Part shown: positions 1 through 8,699 of the stretch, piece by piece
Layout of the letters: the number at the start of each line of letters is the position of its first letter
How positions within the stretch are numbered: position 1 is the stretch's first letter
Source of the DNA: Rhodocyclaceae bacterium
Lineage (GTDB): Bacteria > Pseudomonadota > Gammaproteobacteria > Burkholderiales > Rhodocyclaceae
NCBI GenBank assembly: GCA_022072095.1
Contig: JAJVIJ010000022.1
Location: 1 to 38,350, forward strand
Direction: 5' to 3'
DNA length: 38,350 nt
Program-made: the position numbers and the translations under genes
Notes under the pieces: generated by a model
What the model was told of the DNA's origin: nothing
Database searches by the model: none
Seen by the model: only the letters and a program-made list of their open reading frames with translations

Positions 1-2226
1 GTGGACTTGCTCACACTCACCGGCGACGCCGTCGACAACGTTCCGGGCGTCGCCAAGGTCGGACCGAAAACCGCAGCCAAGTGGCTCGCGCAGTACGGCT
101 CGCTGGACGGCATCATCGGGCGCGCCCAGGAGATCGGCGGCGTGGTGGGCGAGAATCTGCGTCGCGCCCTGGATTTTCTTCCGCTCGGCCGCCGCCTGAT
201 CACGGTCGCGACCGATCTGCCGCTTGCCGTGGCCCCGGACGAGCTGGTCCGCCGTGCACCCGATCGTCCGCGCTTGCGCGCGCTCTATGCGGAACTCGGT
301 TTCCGCAGTTGGCTGGGCGAACTGGAACGCGATGGCGCACTCGCCTCGGGAAACGGAGCCGCCGCGGTCGACGCCGCAACCGCGGGGCCAGTACAGGACC
401 CGTCCGCGAGCGGCGGCCACCGCGAGCGCTATGCCTGCATCACGAGTTTCGATGAACTGGCGAGCTGGCTTGCACGCATCAACTCCGCTGAACGGGTAGC
501 GATCGATACCGAAACGACCAGTCTGGACCCGATGACGGCCGAACTCGTGGGTATCAGCTTTGCCGTTGCCGAAGGCGAGGCCGCCTATCTGCCAATCGGC
601 CACCGTTACCCAGGGGCTCGCGAGCAACTGCCTCGCGAGGCCGTGTTCGAGCGCCTCAAACCATGGCTGGAATCGTCCGAGGCCGCCAAGGTCGGACAGA
701 ACCTGAAATACGACCGACACGTGCTGGCAAACTGCGGCATCCGGCTGGCCGGCGTGCGCGATGACACGCTGCTCGAATCCTACGTGCTGGAAAGTGGGCA
801 GGCGCACGACCTCGACACGCTCGCCAGGCGCCATCTCGGCATCGAGCCGATCACCTACGAAGCCGTCGCCGGCAAGGGCGCCAGGCAGATCGGTTTCGAA
901 CAGGTCACGATCGAACAGGCGACGCTCTACAGCGCCGAAGATGCCGATTTGTGTTTGAGAGTTCACCACCGGCTCGCGCCGAGGCTCGCGGCCACGCCAA
1001 GGCTTGACGACGTCTATCGGGAGATCGAATTGCCGGTCGCCGAGGTGCTGTTTGCCATGGAGCGCCACGGCGTGCTGATCGATGCCGAAGCGCTGTTGCG
1101 GCAAAGCGCCGAGCTCGGCCGGCAGCTGCTGGAACTGGAAGCGGCCGCACATGAACTGGCCGGCCAGACTTTCAACCTGTCCTCCCCGAAACAGATCCAG
1201 GACATTCTGTACGCACGCATGGGATTGCCGGTACTGAAAAAGACGCCGGGCGGCGCCCCCTCGACCGACGAGGAAGTACTCGCGCAGCTCGCGCTCGACT
1301 TTCCGCTGCCGCGACGAATTCTCGACTACCGCGCGCTGGCCAAGCTCAAGAGCACCTATACGGACAAGCTGCCGGCCCGCGTCAACCCGACCACCGGGCG
1401 CGTGCATACCAACTTTTCTCAAGCGGTCGCGGTGACCGGCCGACTCGCGAGCTCCGACCCCAACCTGCAGAACATCCCGGTCCGCACCGAAGCAGGACGA
1501 CGCATCCGTTCGGCATTCATCGCACCGGCCGGACACGAGCTGGTATCGGCCGATTATTCACAGATCGAGCTGCGCGTCATGGCCCATCTGTCTGCGGACG
1601 ATAGGCTGCTGGCCGCCTTCGCGGCCGGCGAGGACATCCACCGCGCCACCGCGGCCGAAGTGTTCGGCGTCACTCCAGACGCGGTCACGAACGATCAGCG
1701 CCGGGTCGCGAAGGTGATCAACTTCGGCCTGATCTACGGCATGAGCGCATTCGGCCTGGCGCGCGAACTGGGGATCGAGCGCGCGGCGGCCGAGGCCTAC
1801 ATCAGCCGCTATTTCATGCGCTACCCGGGTGTCGCCGCCTATATGGAGCACACGCGCGCCGCGGCACGCGAACAGGGCTATGTCGAAACGGTCTTCGGTC
1901 GCCGGTTGTGGTTAGCCGACATCCGCTCGGCCCAGCCGGCACGGCGTCAGGCCGCCGAGCGCGCGGCGATCAACGCGCCGATGCAGGGCACAGCCGCCGA
2001 CCTGACCAAACTCGCGATGATCGCGGTACACCGTTGGCTTGCCGACGAAAACCTGTCGAGCCGGCTGATCCTCCAGGTCCACGACGAGCTCGTGCTGGAA
2101 GTGCCCGTTGCGGAACGGGAGCGCGTGCTCGCGACCGTACCGCGATTAATGGCCGGCGTCGCCGCGCTGAGCGTACCGCTGGAAGTCGAAATCGGCGCCG
2201 GCCCGAATTGGGAACAGGCACACTGA
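1..2226 (+). CDS. polA: DNA polymerase I, 5' end missing
   Basis: Repair and Okazaki-fragment polymerase. The window opens inside the gene: the first codon is an in-frame GTG (Val), and about 180 N-terminal residues of the 5'-3' nuclease domain are absent compared with E. coli Pol I. What remains begins in the helix-hairpin-helix of that domain (GDAVDNVPGV). A 3'-5' exonuclease domain follows with its acidic residues intact (D169 and E171 in IDTETTSLD, then QNLKYDRH and YSAEDAD), so proofreading should work. The polymerase domain has motif A (D518 in DYSQIELR), motif B (K571, F575, Y579 in RRVAKVINFGLIYG) and motif C (D695, E696 in QVHDE). It ends 17 bp from the convergent VWA gene. The identification is certain; the true start lies outside the window. 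Confidence 0.97.
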   Translation: MDLLTLTGDAVDNVPGVAKVGPKTAAKWLAQYGSLDGIIGRAQEIGGVVGENLRRALDFLPLGRRLITVATDLPLAVAPDELVRRAPDRPRLRALYAELGFRSWLGELERDGALASGNGAAAVDAATAGPVQDPSASGGHRERYACITSFDELASWLARINSAERVAIDTETTSLDPMTAELVGISFAVAEGEAAYLPIGHRYPGAREQLPREAVFERLKPWLESSEAAKVGQNLKYDRHVLANCGIRLAGVRDDTLLESYVLESGQAHDLDTLARRHLGIEPITYEAVAGKGARQIGFEQVTIEQATLYSAEDADLCLRVHHRLAPRLAATPRLDDVYREIELPVAEVLFAMERHGVLIDAEALLRQSAELGRQLLELEAAAHELAGQTFNLSSPKQIQDILYARMGLPVLKKTPGGAPSTDEEVLAQLALDFPLPRRILDYRALAKLKSTYTDKLPARVNPTTGRVHTNFSQAVAVTGRLASSDPNLQNIPVRTEAGRRIRSAFIAPAGHELVSADYSQIELRVMAHLSADDRLLAAFAAGEDIHRATAAEVFGVTPDAVTNDQRRVAKVINFGLIYGMSAFGLARELGIERAAAEAYISRYFMRYPGVAAYMEHTRAAAREQGYVETVFGRRLWLADIRSAQPARRQAAERAAINAPMQGTAADLTKLAMIAVHRWLADENLSSRLILQVHDELVLEVPVAERERVLATVPRLMAGVAALSVPLEVEIGAGPNWEQAH

Positions 2227-2243
2227 GGACGCGGCATGGCCGT

Positions 2244-3665
2244 TTATACGGCGGCCGTCGACACCCGCAATAGATCGTCCATGGTGCGCTCCAGATGCTT
2301 GAGCGTGTTGCATTCCTTGACGATGTGGCAGTGCGGCGCGTAACGCTTCATCTCGGAGTCGCCCAGACCCCAGAACGCGCGCGGCTCGGGGTTGAGCCAG
2401 ATGACGCGCTTCGCACGCTGGTGCAGCAGGCGCATGACGTCGGCCTGGGGCTCGCCATGATTGTTGCGCGCGTCGCCTAGGATCAGCACCGTGGTCCGCT
2501 TGTCGATCTTGCTCATCAGCCGGTCTTCGACATCACGGAACATCTGACCGTAGTCCGTGCCCGAGCCGCCGACCTCCTTCATGACCTTGTCCACGGCCTG
2601 ATTGACCGGCATGTCGTCGAAGACGTCGGTCACTTCGACGAGCGTGTTCGTGAACGCGAAGCTGCGAATCTTGGCCATGAACTCGGTCAGGCTGTACAGA
2701 AACAGCAGCAGGAAACGTGCATAGTTGCGCACCGAACCACTGACATCGCAGATCGCGATGACCTTGGCGCGCTCGATGACCTTGGTCCGCCAGTAGGTCT
2801 CGAACAGCACGCCGTCGAAGGCCACGTTGCGCCGCATGGTCTTGCGGAAATCGAGCTGGCCGCGGGTTTCCTGTTTCTTCTTCTTGGAATGGATGACCGC
2901 GAGCCGTTTGGCCAGCTTGCGCACGATTTCGTGCATGCGCTGGAAATCGCGCTGCTCGATGTTCGACAGCTTCTGTGACTGCAAGTATTCGTCGTGCAAG
3001 CGCTTGGTCGGCGCCGTGCCGTACATCGCGAGCTGCTTCTCGACGAAATTCCTGACCTCTTCGAACAGGCGCCTGCGCGCGAGCTTGAGATTGGTCACGC
3101 GCCCGGCGGCCTGCGGGTTGCCGGCGAGACCGTTGATCAGCTGGTTGAGATCCTTGAGCCCCATCTGCTCCTGGATCTTCTGGATGTACTGACCCTTTTG
3201 CGTAAAGAACCAGATATCCGTGACCCCGACCTGGCGCGCGGCTTCGTTCATCGACTTGATCAGGGCCGCCTGATCATTTTTCAGCAGCATGTCGGCAAGA
3301 CCCTGGGCGCCGCCACCACCCCCAGCGCCGGCGCATTGACCCTTGCCGACCCTCGGCGCCGACTCCTCTTCGTGGCGCACGTCCTGCGACTCGGAGGTCT
3401 TGACCTCCATCGCGTTCGGATCATTGGTGCGCCCGGACGCTTTCCTGAACAGATCGTAGGAGAAGAAGCGGTCGAAACACGCGTCGAACACGATGCGATC
3501 GTCGAGCGACTTCGCCAGCGTGGCGCCGAGCGCGTGGCGCAGCACTTCGCGATCCGCGACGCCGACGATGCTCAGCGCCCGCCCGGCCTCGATGCCATCG
3601 GTCAGGCTGACGTCGAGGTCGGACCCGCGCAGCGCCTTGAAAAAGTCCTCAAGCGTTTCTTGCAT
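2244..3665 (-). CDS. CoxE-type VWA domain protein
   Basis: 473-residue cytoplasmic protein with a C-terminal von Willebrand A domain. The metal-binding MIDAS site is complete: DVSGS at 307-311, a later GGSGTDYG and ILGDARNN. A low-complexity glycine stretch lies near residue 115, and a helical, charged middle region (RKLAKRLAVIHSKKKKQ) precedes the VWA fold. The family (CoxE and relatives) works with MoxR/CoxD AAA+ ATPases as metal-cofactor insertion or remodelling chaperones. Here it is directly downstream of such an ATPase and its start overlaps the ATPase end by 17 bp, which implies translational coupling. GAGGAGG stands 12 nt before the ATG. No CO dehydrogenase or other obvious client is encoded nearby, so the target is unknown. 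Confidence 0.85.
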   Translation of the reverse strand: MQETLEDFFKALRGSDLDVSLTDGIEAGRALSIVGVADREVLRHALGATLAKSLDDRIVFDACFDRFFSYDLFRKASGRTNDPNAMEVKTSESQDVRHEEESAPRVGKGQCAGAGGGGGAQGLADMLLKNDQAALIKSMNEAARQVGVTDIWFFTQKGQYIQKIQEQMGLKDLNQLINGLAGNPQAAGRVTNLKLARRRLFEEVRNFVEKQLAMYGTAPTKRLHDEYLQSQKLSNIEQRDFQRMHEIVRKLAKRLAVIHSKKKKQETRGQLDFRKTMRRNVAFDGVLFETYWRTKVIERAKVIAICDVSGSVRNYARFLLLFLYSLTEFMAKIRSFAFTNTLVEVTDVFDDMPVNQAVDKVMKEVGGSGTDYGQMFRDVEDRLMSKIDKRTTVLILGDARNNHGEPQADVMRLLHQRAKRVIWLNPEPRAFWGLGDSEMKRYAPHCHIVKECNTLKHLERTMDDLLRVSTAAV

Positions 3666-4617
3666 GGGCGAGTGCGGCCTCCTCGCGAGCCTTGTCCAGC
3701 ATGCCGACGATCTGCTCGCTGGCGACAGCGATGTCTTCCTCGAATTTCAGGAAGGTGTTAAGCGTATCGCGCACCAGGTCGACCGAGAGGTGTTCGGCGC
3801 TCAACAGCAGCAACACCCGGGCCCAGTCGATGGTCTCGGAAACAGAGGGCTGCTTTTTCAGATCCAGCGTACGTACGGACTGGATGAAGGCAACCAGTTC
3901 CCGCCGCAGCGTATCGGACAAGCCGGGCACGCGCGTCTCCAGGATCTGGCGTTCGAGCTTGGCATCCGGAAACGGGATGTACAGATGCAGGCAGCGCCGC
4001 TTCAGCGCGTCGCTCATCTCGCGCGTGTTGTTCGAAGTCAAAATGACGAGCGGCTTGACGCGAGCGCTGATCGTGCCGAGTTCGGGAATGGAAACCTGAA
4101 AATCGGACAGCACCTCCAGCAGAAAGGCCTCGAACTCCTGGTCAGACTTGTCGATTTCGTCGATCAGCAACACGCAGCCGGTGTCTTCGTGCAAGGCCTT
4201 GAACAGCGGCCGCGGCTCCAGGAAATGCTCGGAAAAGAACAGATCGTCGTGGGAATGCAGCCGCTCGATCGACTGCGCGAGCCCTTTCGCGCCCTCCATC
4301 AGCTCGGACAGCTTGTCCTTGAGCAATTGCGTATAGAGCAGCTGCTTGCCGTACTTCCACTCGTACAGCGCCTTCGATTCGTCCAGGCCCTCATAACATT
4401 GCATGCGGATCAGCTGGACTTGCAGGATTTCCGACATTGCCTTGGCGAGTTCGGTCTTGCCGACACCCGCCGGACCTTCGATCAATATCGGCTTTTGCAG
4501 ATTGAACGCCAGATAGACCGTCGTCGCAATCTGACGGCTGGCGATGTATTTGACACTCGCGCACTCCCGCTGCACGGCGTCCACCGAGTTAAAACGATGT
4601 TCGTAGAGCGACTTCAT
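3649..4617 (-). CDS. MoxR-family AAA+ ATPase
   Basis: 322-residue ATPase. Walker A is GPAGVGKTE with K54, Walker B is LLIDEID with D153 and E154, and a sensor-1-like segment reads ILTSNNTRE. An arginine-rich segment (SDALKRRCLHLYIPFPD) follows, as in MoxR/CoxD proteins. The family remodels or activates partner enzymes, often metalloenzymes, together with a VWA protein, and the next gene encodes one. The start overlaps the 3' end of the acyl-CoA dehydrogenase-like gene by 29 bp and the end overlaps the VWA gene by 17 bp, so the three are one transcription unit. The start at 4617 has a weak AAGG ribosome site; the fold needs residues from about 15 on, so a later start is unlikely. Confidence 0.88.
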   Translation of the reverse strand: MKSLYEHRFNSVDAVQRECASVKYIASRQIATTVYLAFNLQKPILIEGPAGVGKTELAKAMSEILQVQLIRMQCYEGLDESKALYEWKYGKQLLYTQLLKDKLSELMEGAKGLAQSIERLHSHDDLFFSEHFLEPRPLFKALHEDTGCVLLIDEIDKSDQEFEAFLLEVLSDFQVSIPELGTISARVKPLVILTSNNTREMSDALKRRCLHLYIPFPDAKLERQILETRVPGLSDTLRRELVAFIQSVRTLDLKKQPSVSETIDWARVLLLLSAEHLSVDLVRDTLNTFLKFEEDIAVASEQIVGMLDKAREEAALAHARNA

Positions 4618-5767
4618 CGAGTGCCTTGTCTCCTGCCACGACAGCGCCCAGGGACTGCTGCCGCGTCCGCCCGACCCCGCGGGCGATGTTGATGAGTATG
4701 TTGACGTCCTGGGTCAACATGGCCTGCTCCGAAGGCGCGGCCGCTCCCGACCCCGGTGCGCCGCCTGAGGAATCGGATGTCTGCCCGGCGACTTGCCGCC
4801 AGCGCACCAACCAGTCGCTGGCCAGTTCCTTGAATCCGGTATTGATCGCCTTCAGGCGCTCGCCTACCCCATGCGCAGCCAATTCGTCCGCTGCACCGCG
4901 TGCTGCCTGCGCCAGCGCCGCCAGCCGCGTCAGCAGCACACCGCACTCAAGCTGCCGTGCGGAGTCCGGGCCGATTGCACTCACCGCCGCCGACGCCAGC
5001 ATGCGCGCCATCGCGCCAATGAGTATCCCGGGTAGCAACGCATCCTCGACGTCCCGGAACGGGCGGGCAAACTCTGGAAATGCCGAACCTTCCACGCCCA
5101 GCAGTTTGTCCGGACCGATTGTACAGTCTGCCAGCTCCAGCCCGCAATGGCCTAGCGGCGCCAGGCCGGCCACCTGTTTGTCATGGATCTGACGAACCAA
5201 GCCGGGCGCGTCACCGGGCACGAGATAGGCGCTGAACGCCTTGCGCCCCGCGGCCTCGGCACTGATGGCGATGACGATGAACAGATCTGCGTTCGGGCCG
5301 TTGCTGACGAAGGCCTTGCTGCCGTTCAGCCGCCACCCTTCCGGCACCCGCTCGGCACGTGTTCCGAGCAGCTTCGGATTGGCACCTGCTCCAGGCTCGG
5401 ATATGGACAATGCGCACAGCAGCTCGCCGCGCGCCAGCGCCGGCAACAGCGAAGCGCGCTGCTCGGCCGAAGCAAGCCGCGCAATGGCATAGTGCCCGAG
5501 CATCTCGTTCATCAGCCAGGCGAGCACCAACCCGAGCGGCGCACCGCCGCGCGCCAGCGCCGCAGCCGTCGCCGCCACGGTCGCGAGCGACGCACCTTGC
5601 CCACCCACATCCGCGGGAAACGACAAACCGAGACATCCGGCGCTCCCCAGTTCGCTCCAGGCCGCACGCGGGAAACTGATCATCGGGGCCTTCGCGCCCG
5701 TGAGCCCTAGCGCGCCCCATGTGCGCACGACCGACTCCTGCACCGCGATGGCATCTTTGGCTGTCAT
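4589..5767 (-). CDS. Acyl-CoA dehydrogenase-like flavoprotein, divergent C terminus
   Basis: 392 residues. The N-terminal two thirds look like an acyl-CoA dehydrogenase: a helical domain, then the FAD/substrate region with LCALSISEPGAGANP and WRLNGSKAFVSNGPNAD near residues 130-170. The C-terminal helical domain is unlike typical members. It lacks the usual Gly-Gly-x-Gly-Tyr, ER and EGT-type segments and has instead an Ala/Ser/Gly-rich linker (SDSSGGAPGSGAAAP) and a tail NILINIARGVGRTRQQSLG. Family knowledge would predict alpha,beta-dehydrogenation of an acyl-CoA; the altered C terminus leaves activity open. It precedes MoxR with a 29-bp overlap and follows the EamA gene by 22 bp. AGGGA lies 6 nt before the ATG. 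Confidence 0.75.
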   Translation of the reverse strand: MTAKDAIAVQESVVRTWGALGLTGAKAPMISFPRAAWSELGSAGCLGLSFPADVGGQGASLATVAATAAALARGGAPLGLVLAWLMNEMLGHYAIARLASAEQRASLLPALARGELLCALSISEPGAGANPKLLGTRAERVPEGWRLNGSKAFVSNGPNADLFIVIAISAEAAGRKAFSAYLVPGDAPGLVRQIHDKQVAGLAPLGHCGLELADCTIGPDKLLGVEGSAFPEFARPFRDVEDALLPGILIGAMARMLASAAVSAIGPDSARQLECGVLLTRLAALAQAARGAADELAAHGVGERLKAINTGFKELASDWLVRWRQVAGQTSDSSGGAPGSGAAAPSEQAMLTQDVNILINIARGVGRTRQQSLGAVVAGDKALDEVALRTSF

Positions 5768-5789
5768 GGCGTCCCTGCCTGTTGATCCA

Positions 5790-6689
5790 TTATCCCGATG
5801 AGCGTACCAGCCGTGCCGGAACCACGGTACTCAAATAAATGCCGACGACGATCATGCCGATCCCGAAAGCATGATAGCCGTGCAGCACTTCGTCGAGAAA
5901 GATGACCGACAACAGCGTCCCGAACACCGGCATCAGGTGCAGGAACAGACCCGCCTTCTCGGCCCCGACCTCGGCCACGCCGCGATTCCAGAACAGATAG
6001 GCGAGCAAGGACGGGAACAGCGCGACGAAGCCGATGCCGATCGCGACCTGCGTGCTCAGATGCAGCACGTCGCCGCGTTGATGCTCGAACACGAAAATCG
6101 GCCCCATGCCGAGCATGCCGATCGACACCGTCGACACCAGCAGCACCAGCGGATGCAGCGTCGGCGGCCGATAGCGCAGCAGAATCGAGTAGATCGACCA
6201 GCACACCACCGCGACCAGAATCCATAGGTCGCCGGGGTTGAAATGAAAATCGCGCAGCAAGGCCAGCTCGCCGCGCGTGACGATCGCTGCGACCCCGGCC
6301 AGCGAAACGAGTACGCCGGAGATCTGGCGTGCACTGAGCGGCTGGCGCAGGAAGATCCACGAGAGCGCCAGGATCGTGACCGGAATGATCGAGTTGAGCA
6401 GCGAAGCATTGGTCGCCGTCGTGGTTTTCAGGCCGATATAGGTCACCAGACCGAAACTGCCCACGCCCAGCAATCCGAGAACCAGCAGCAACGGCCAGGC
6501 CGTGCGCACGATCGGCCACTGACGACGCAATATCGGCAACACGAATGGCAGCAGTATGGCGAGCACCACGCACCAACGCCAGAACGTCAATGCCGCCGGC
6601 GGGCTGCCCCGCAGTATGCGGCCGGCAATCATGTTGCCGGACCAGAACAGCGACGACAAGGTCAGTAGCAGGTAGGGTGATACCTTCAT
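5790..6689 (-). CDS. EamA/DMT-superfamily transporter
   Basis: 299-residue inner-membrane protein with about ten hydrophobic helices arranged as two EamA repeats. The first begins SPYLLLTLSSLFWSGNMIAGR; the second begins near GDLWILVAVVCWSIYSILLRY. This is the drug/metabolite transporter superfamily, whose members export or import small metabolites; the substrate cannot be read from sequence. The ATG at 6689 is preferred over an in-frame TTG six bases upstream. It is the first gene of the minus-strand unit running down to 2244 and is divergent from the isomerase gene at 6792, with about 100 bp of shared upstream DNA. Confidence 0.85.
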   Translation of the reverse strand: MKVSPYLLLTLSSLFWSGNMIAGRILRGSPPAALTFWRWCVVLAILLPFVLPILRRQWPIVRTAWPLLLVLGLLGVGSFGLVTYIGLKTTTATNASLLNSIIPVTILALSWIFLRQPLSARQISGVLVSLAGVAAIVTRGELALLRDFHFNPGDLWILVAVVCWSIYSILLRYRPPTLHPLVLLVSTVSIGMLGMGPIFVFEHQRGDVLHLSTQVAIGIGFVALFPSLLAYLFWNRGVAEVGAEKAGLFLHLMPVFGTLLSVIFLDEVLHGYHAFGIGMIVVGIYLSTVVPARLVRSSG

Positions 6690-6791
6690 GCCCAAACGCC
6701 CGGGCAGTCGCTACACTGTTGACATACGCATCGCCTGTGCGCGGCGACGGCACGGACAACCCGACCAAGGAATCTGCTCGAACCATCGACC

Positions 6792-7445
6792 ATGACCACC
6801 CCCATCGCTGCCCCCATCGACTTCTACTTCGATTTCATTTCACCGTTCGGTTACCTGGCGGCGATGCGCATCGACGACATCGCCGCACGCCACGGCCGCA
6901 CGACGCGCTGGCACCCGTTCCTGCTGGGTATCACCGTGGTCAAGATCATGGGCCTGAAGCCGCTGCTCGATACGCCGCTCAAGGGCCCCTATCTGATGCA
7001 CGACATCCCCCGATTGGCAAAAATGCTCGACGTGCCGATACGCCTGCCCGCCAAGGACGTGATGTTCGACAACCTGCCCGCGACTCGCGCCTATTACTGG
7101 CTCGCCGACCAGGATCCAGAGCGCGCCAAGGCCTACGCGAAACGGCTGTACGCGCTCCGCTTCCAGGACATCGCCGATCTCACCCGGCCGGAGCTGCTGG
7201 CGCACGAAGCACAAGCGCTCGGCTTTGATGGCGCCAAACTGCAGCTCGCCATCGAAACGCCGGAAATCAAGCAACGGGTCAAGGATGCCGTCGACGCGGC
7301 GGTCGCCCGCGGCGTATTCGGTTCTCCCTTCATCATCGCCGACGGCGAGCCGTTCTGGGGCTGCGATCGGCTATGGATGCTGGACCACTGGCTCACGCAC
7401 CGCAGCTTCAGCCCCCGGGCGGAAGGACCGCTGGGCCCGCTCTAG
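6792..7445 (+). CDS. DsbA-family / 2-hydroxychromene-2-carboxylate isomerase-like protein
   Basis: 217-residue thioredoxin-fold protein of the kappa-GST/HCCA isomerase group. The start FYFDFISPFGYLA carries the family's active-site serine (S17) in place of the Dsb cysteines, and the C-terminal segment GVFGSPFIIADGEPFWGCDRLWML is the conserved cis-proline/substrate loop. Characterised members use glutathione to isomerise intermediates of naphthalene-type degradation; many others have unknown roles in CoA-ester catabolic clusters. It stands alone on the plus strand between two minus-strand operons, and no good Shine-Dalgarno is visible before the ATG. The specific reaction is not assignable. 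Confidence 0.85.
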   Translation: MTTPIAAPIDFYFDFISPFGYLAAMRIDDIAARHGRTTRWHPFLLGITVVKIMGLKPLLDTPLKGPYLMHDIPRLAKMLDVPIRLPAKDVMFDNLPATRAYYWLADQDPERAKAYAKRLYALRFQDIADLTRPELLAHEAQALGFDGAKLQLAIETPEIKQRVKDAVDAAVARGVFGSPFIIADGEPFWGCDRLWMLDHWLTHRSFSPRAEGPLGPL

Positions 7446-7493
7446 CGAGACCAGCGCATCCGCACTCGCTGCACTTTCCTCGGGTTCGTGCGC

Positions 7494-7871
7494 TCAGCTC
7501 GCCGGCTTGATCGTCGCCTCGCCGCGGATCACATCCTCGCCTTTCTGGTTTTTCACCCAGACTTCATAGACGTTGTCGGAGCCGGCCTTCAGTTCGCCGC
7601 CACCTGTGACGTCGTCGTCGATGCGCACCGGCCTGACGAACCGGATCTCCAGCGCAACGCGATTGAGCGCTTCGACGCCCAGCGTATTCTTCAACGCTTG
7701 CCAGATCAGCGCGACCGACATCGTGCCATGCGCGATGATTCCGCCCATCGGGCTCTTCGCGGCAAACTCCTTGTCCACATGAATCGGATTGTAGTCATTG
7801 GTGACGTCCGCATAATTCAGGATGGCCTGAAAATCGACGTGACGTGACGAAGGCTTGAGCTGTCGTTCCAT
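7494..7871 (-). CDS. MaoC-family enoyl-CoA hydratase, catalytic subunit type
   Basis: 125-residue single hot-dog domain. The R-specific hydratase motif is intact: TNDYNPIHVD with D26 and H31, followed by GGIIAHGTM. It should hydrate a trans-2-enoyl-CoA. It is the last gene of the seven-gene minus-strand operon, 10 bp after a second hot-dog protein that lacks this motif. An active plus a degenerate MaoC subunit is the arrangement of ChsH1/ChsH2 in mycobacterial cholesterol side-chain degradation, where the dehydratase partner also bears a DUF35 domain. Here DUF35 is a separate upstream gene. The family is sure; the heteromeric model is inference from gene order. Confidence 0.88.
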   Translation of the reverse strand: MERQLKPSSRHVDFQAILNYADVTNDYNPIHVDKEFAAKSPMGGIIAHGTMSVALIWQALKNTLGVEALNRVALEIRFVRPVRIDDDVTGGGELKAGSDNVYEVWVKNQKGEDVIRGEATIKPAS

Positions 7872-7881
7872 GTTCGGTCTC

Positions 7882-8283
7882 CTACATCGCGACCAGCGTG
7901 GTCATGATCCCGGTGAACAACACTTCGCCGGAACTCCTGCTGCGGGTGATCGACTTGGCGCGCACCCATTTGCGGTCCTTCTTGATCTCCTTGTCCAGAC
8001 ACCAGACCTCGGTGACCAGGGATTCCCCAATGCGCGGCATGCGGATCACATCGAAGGTTTGACCGCCATGCACACCGCCTGGCGGGCGTGGCGCATTCAA
8101 GGTCAGAACGGCGTCGATGATGATCATCGCCAGCATGCCGGCGGGCATCACGCCGGGATCATCGTCACCGGGGTAGACGGTGCGCCATTTGGCCACGGTC
8201 CCTTCGTCGACTTCGAAATTCTTCTCGCCGTAGCACTTGCCCGGCTCATAGAAATCGTAGGTAAACAGCGGTTTTTCGCTCAT
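7882..8283 (-). CDS. FAS1-like/MaoC-type hot-dog protein, non-canonical
   Basis: 133 residues starting MSEKPLFTYDFYEPGK. The start is set by an ATGA overlap with the stop of the upstream DUF35 gene; a longer open frame upstream lies inside that gene. Segments such as PAGMLAMIIIDAVLTLN and RIGESLVTEVWCLDKE fit a FAS1-like hot-dog fold, but no D-x-N-P-x-H hydratase motif is present. It is therefore probably a structural or substrate-binding half paired with the catalytic MaoC encoded 10 bp downstream, as the N-terminal domain of ChsH2 pairs with ChsH1. Confidence is good for the fold and moderate for the pairing. Confidence 0.72.
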   Translation of the reverse strand: MSEKPLFTYDFYEPGKCYGEKNFEVDEGTVAKWRTVYPGDDDPGVMPAGMLAMIIIDAVLTLNAPRPPGGVHGGQTFDVIRMPRIGESLVTEVWCLDKEIKKDRKWVRAKSITRSRSSGEVLFTGIMTTLVAM

Positions 8284-8696
8284 TTCAGTGGCTCCACTTG
8301 GGGAATCTTCTGCGGGCTGCCGGCGCGCTCCTCGAACAGCACGCGCACAGGCATGCCGATCGTGACGCTGGCCGGATCGCAATTCAACACGTTGCACATG
8401 AACCGGAACCCCTCGTCCATGTCGATCAGCGCGACCACGTAGGGCACGTCCCCGGCAAACGGGGCCGTCGGCGCCCGATAGACCACCGAAAAACTCGCGA
8501 CCTTCCCGGTCCCTTTGGACGACTCCCAGTTAAGGTTCTTGCTCTGACAGTGGCTGCACAACGAGCGCGAATAGAACTGGGCGCGGCCGCAATCCCGGCA
8601 GCGCTGGAAACTGAACACCCCACGATTCGCAGCTTCCCAGTAGGGCTTGCTGTCGGAATCCGGAACGGGTATCGGCTTCAATTCGGCTTGTGTCAT
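8280..8696 (-). CDS. DUF35 zinc-ribbon/OB-fold protein
   Basis: 138 residues. An N-terminal rubredoxin-like zinc ribbon (CRDCGRAQFY then CSHCQ) is followed by an OB fold (GKVASFSVVYRAPTAPF, VPYVVALIDMDEGFRFM). Proteins of this family bind to thiolase-fold enzymes and are needed for their activity or CoA-ester delivery, as in the Ltp2-ChsH2 aldolase and in archaeal HMG-CoA synthase complexes. The thiolase-like gene ends 3 bp upstream, and the downstream hot-dog gene overlaps by 4 bp (ATGA), so the three are tightly co-translated. It probably forms a complex with the protein encoded at 8700-9851. A second DUF35/thiolase pair lies at 12950-14507. Confidence 0.88.
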   Translation of the reverse strand: MTQAELKPIPVPDSDSKPYWEAANRGVFSFQRCRDCGRAQFYSRSLCSHCQSKNLNWESSKGTGKVASFSVVYRAPTAPFAGDVPYVVALIDMDEGFRFMCNVLNCDPASVTIGMPVRVLFEERAGSPQKIPQVEPLK

Positions 8697-8699
8697 TCC

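Noticed and set aside
3493-4692. 399-codon plus-strand open frame opposite MoxR/VWA
   Set aside because: Runs antisense through two conserved genes and their junction; no recognisable motifs.
6719-6724. Perfect TTGACA upstream of the isomerase gene
   Set aside because: No -10-like hexamer at 16-18 bp on the same strand.
5764-6786. 340-codon minus-strand frame overlapping the first EamA gene
   Set aside because: Same strand, different frame; Arg/Asp-rich and without membrane helices, whereas the frame at 5790-6689 is a clear transporter.
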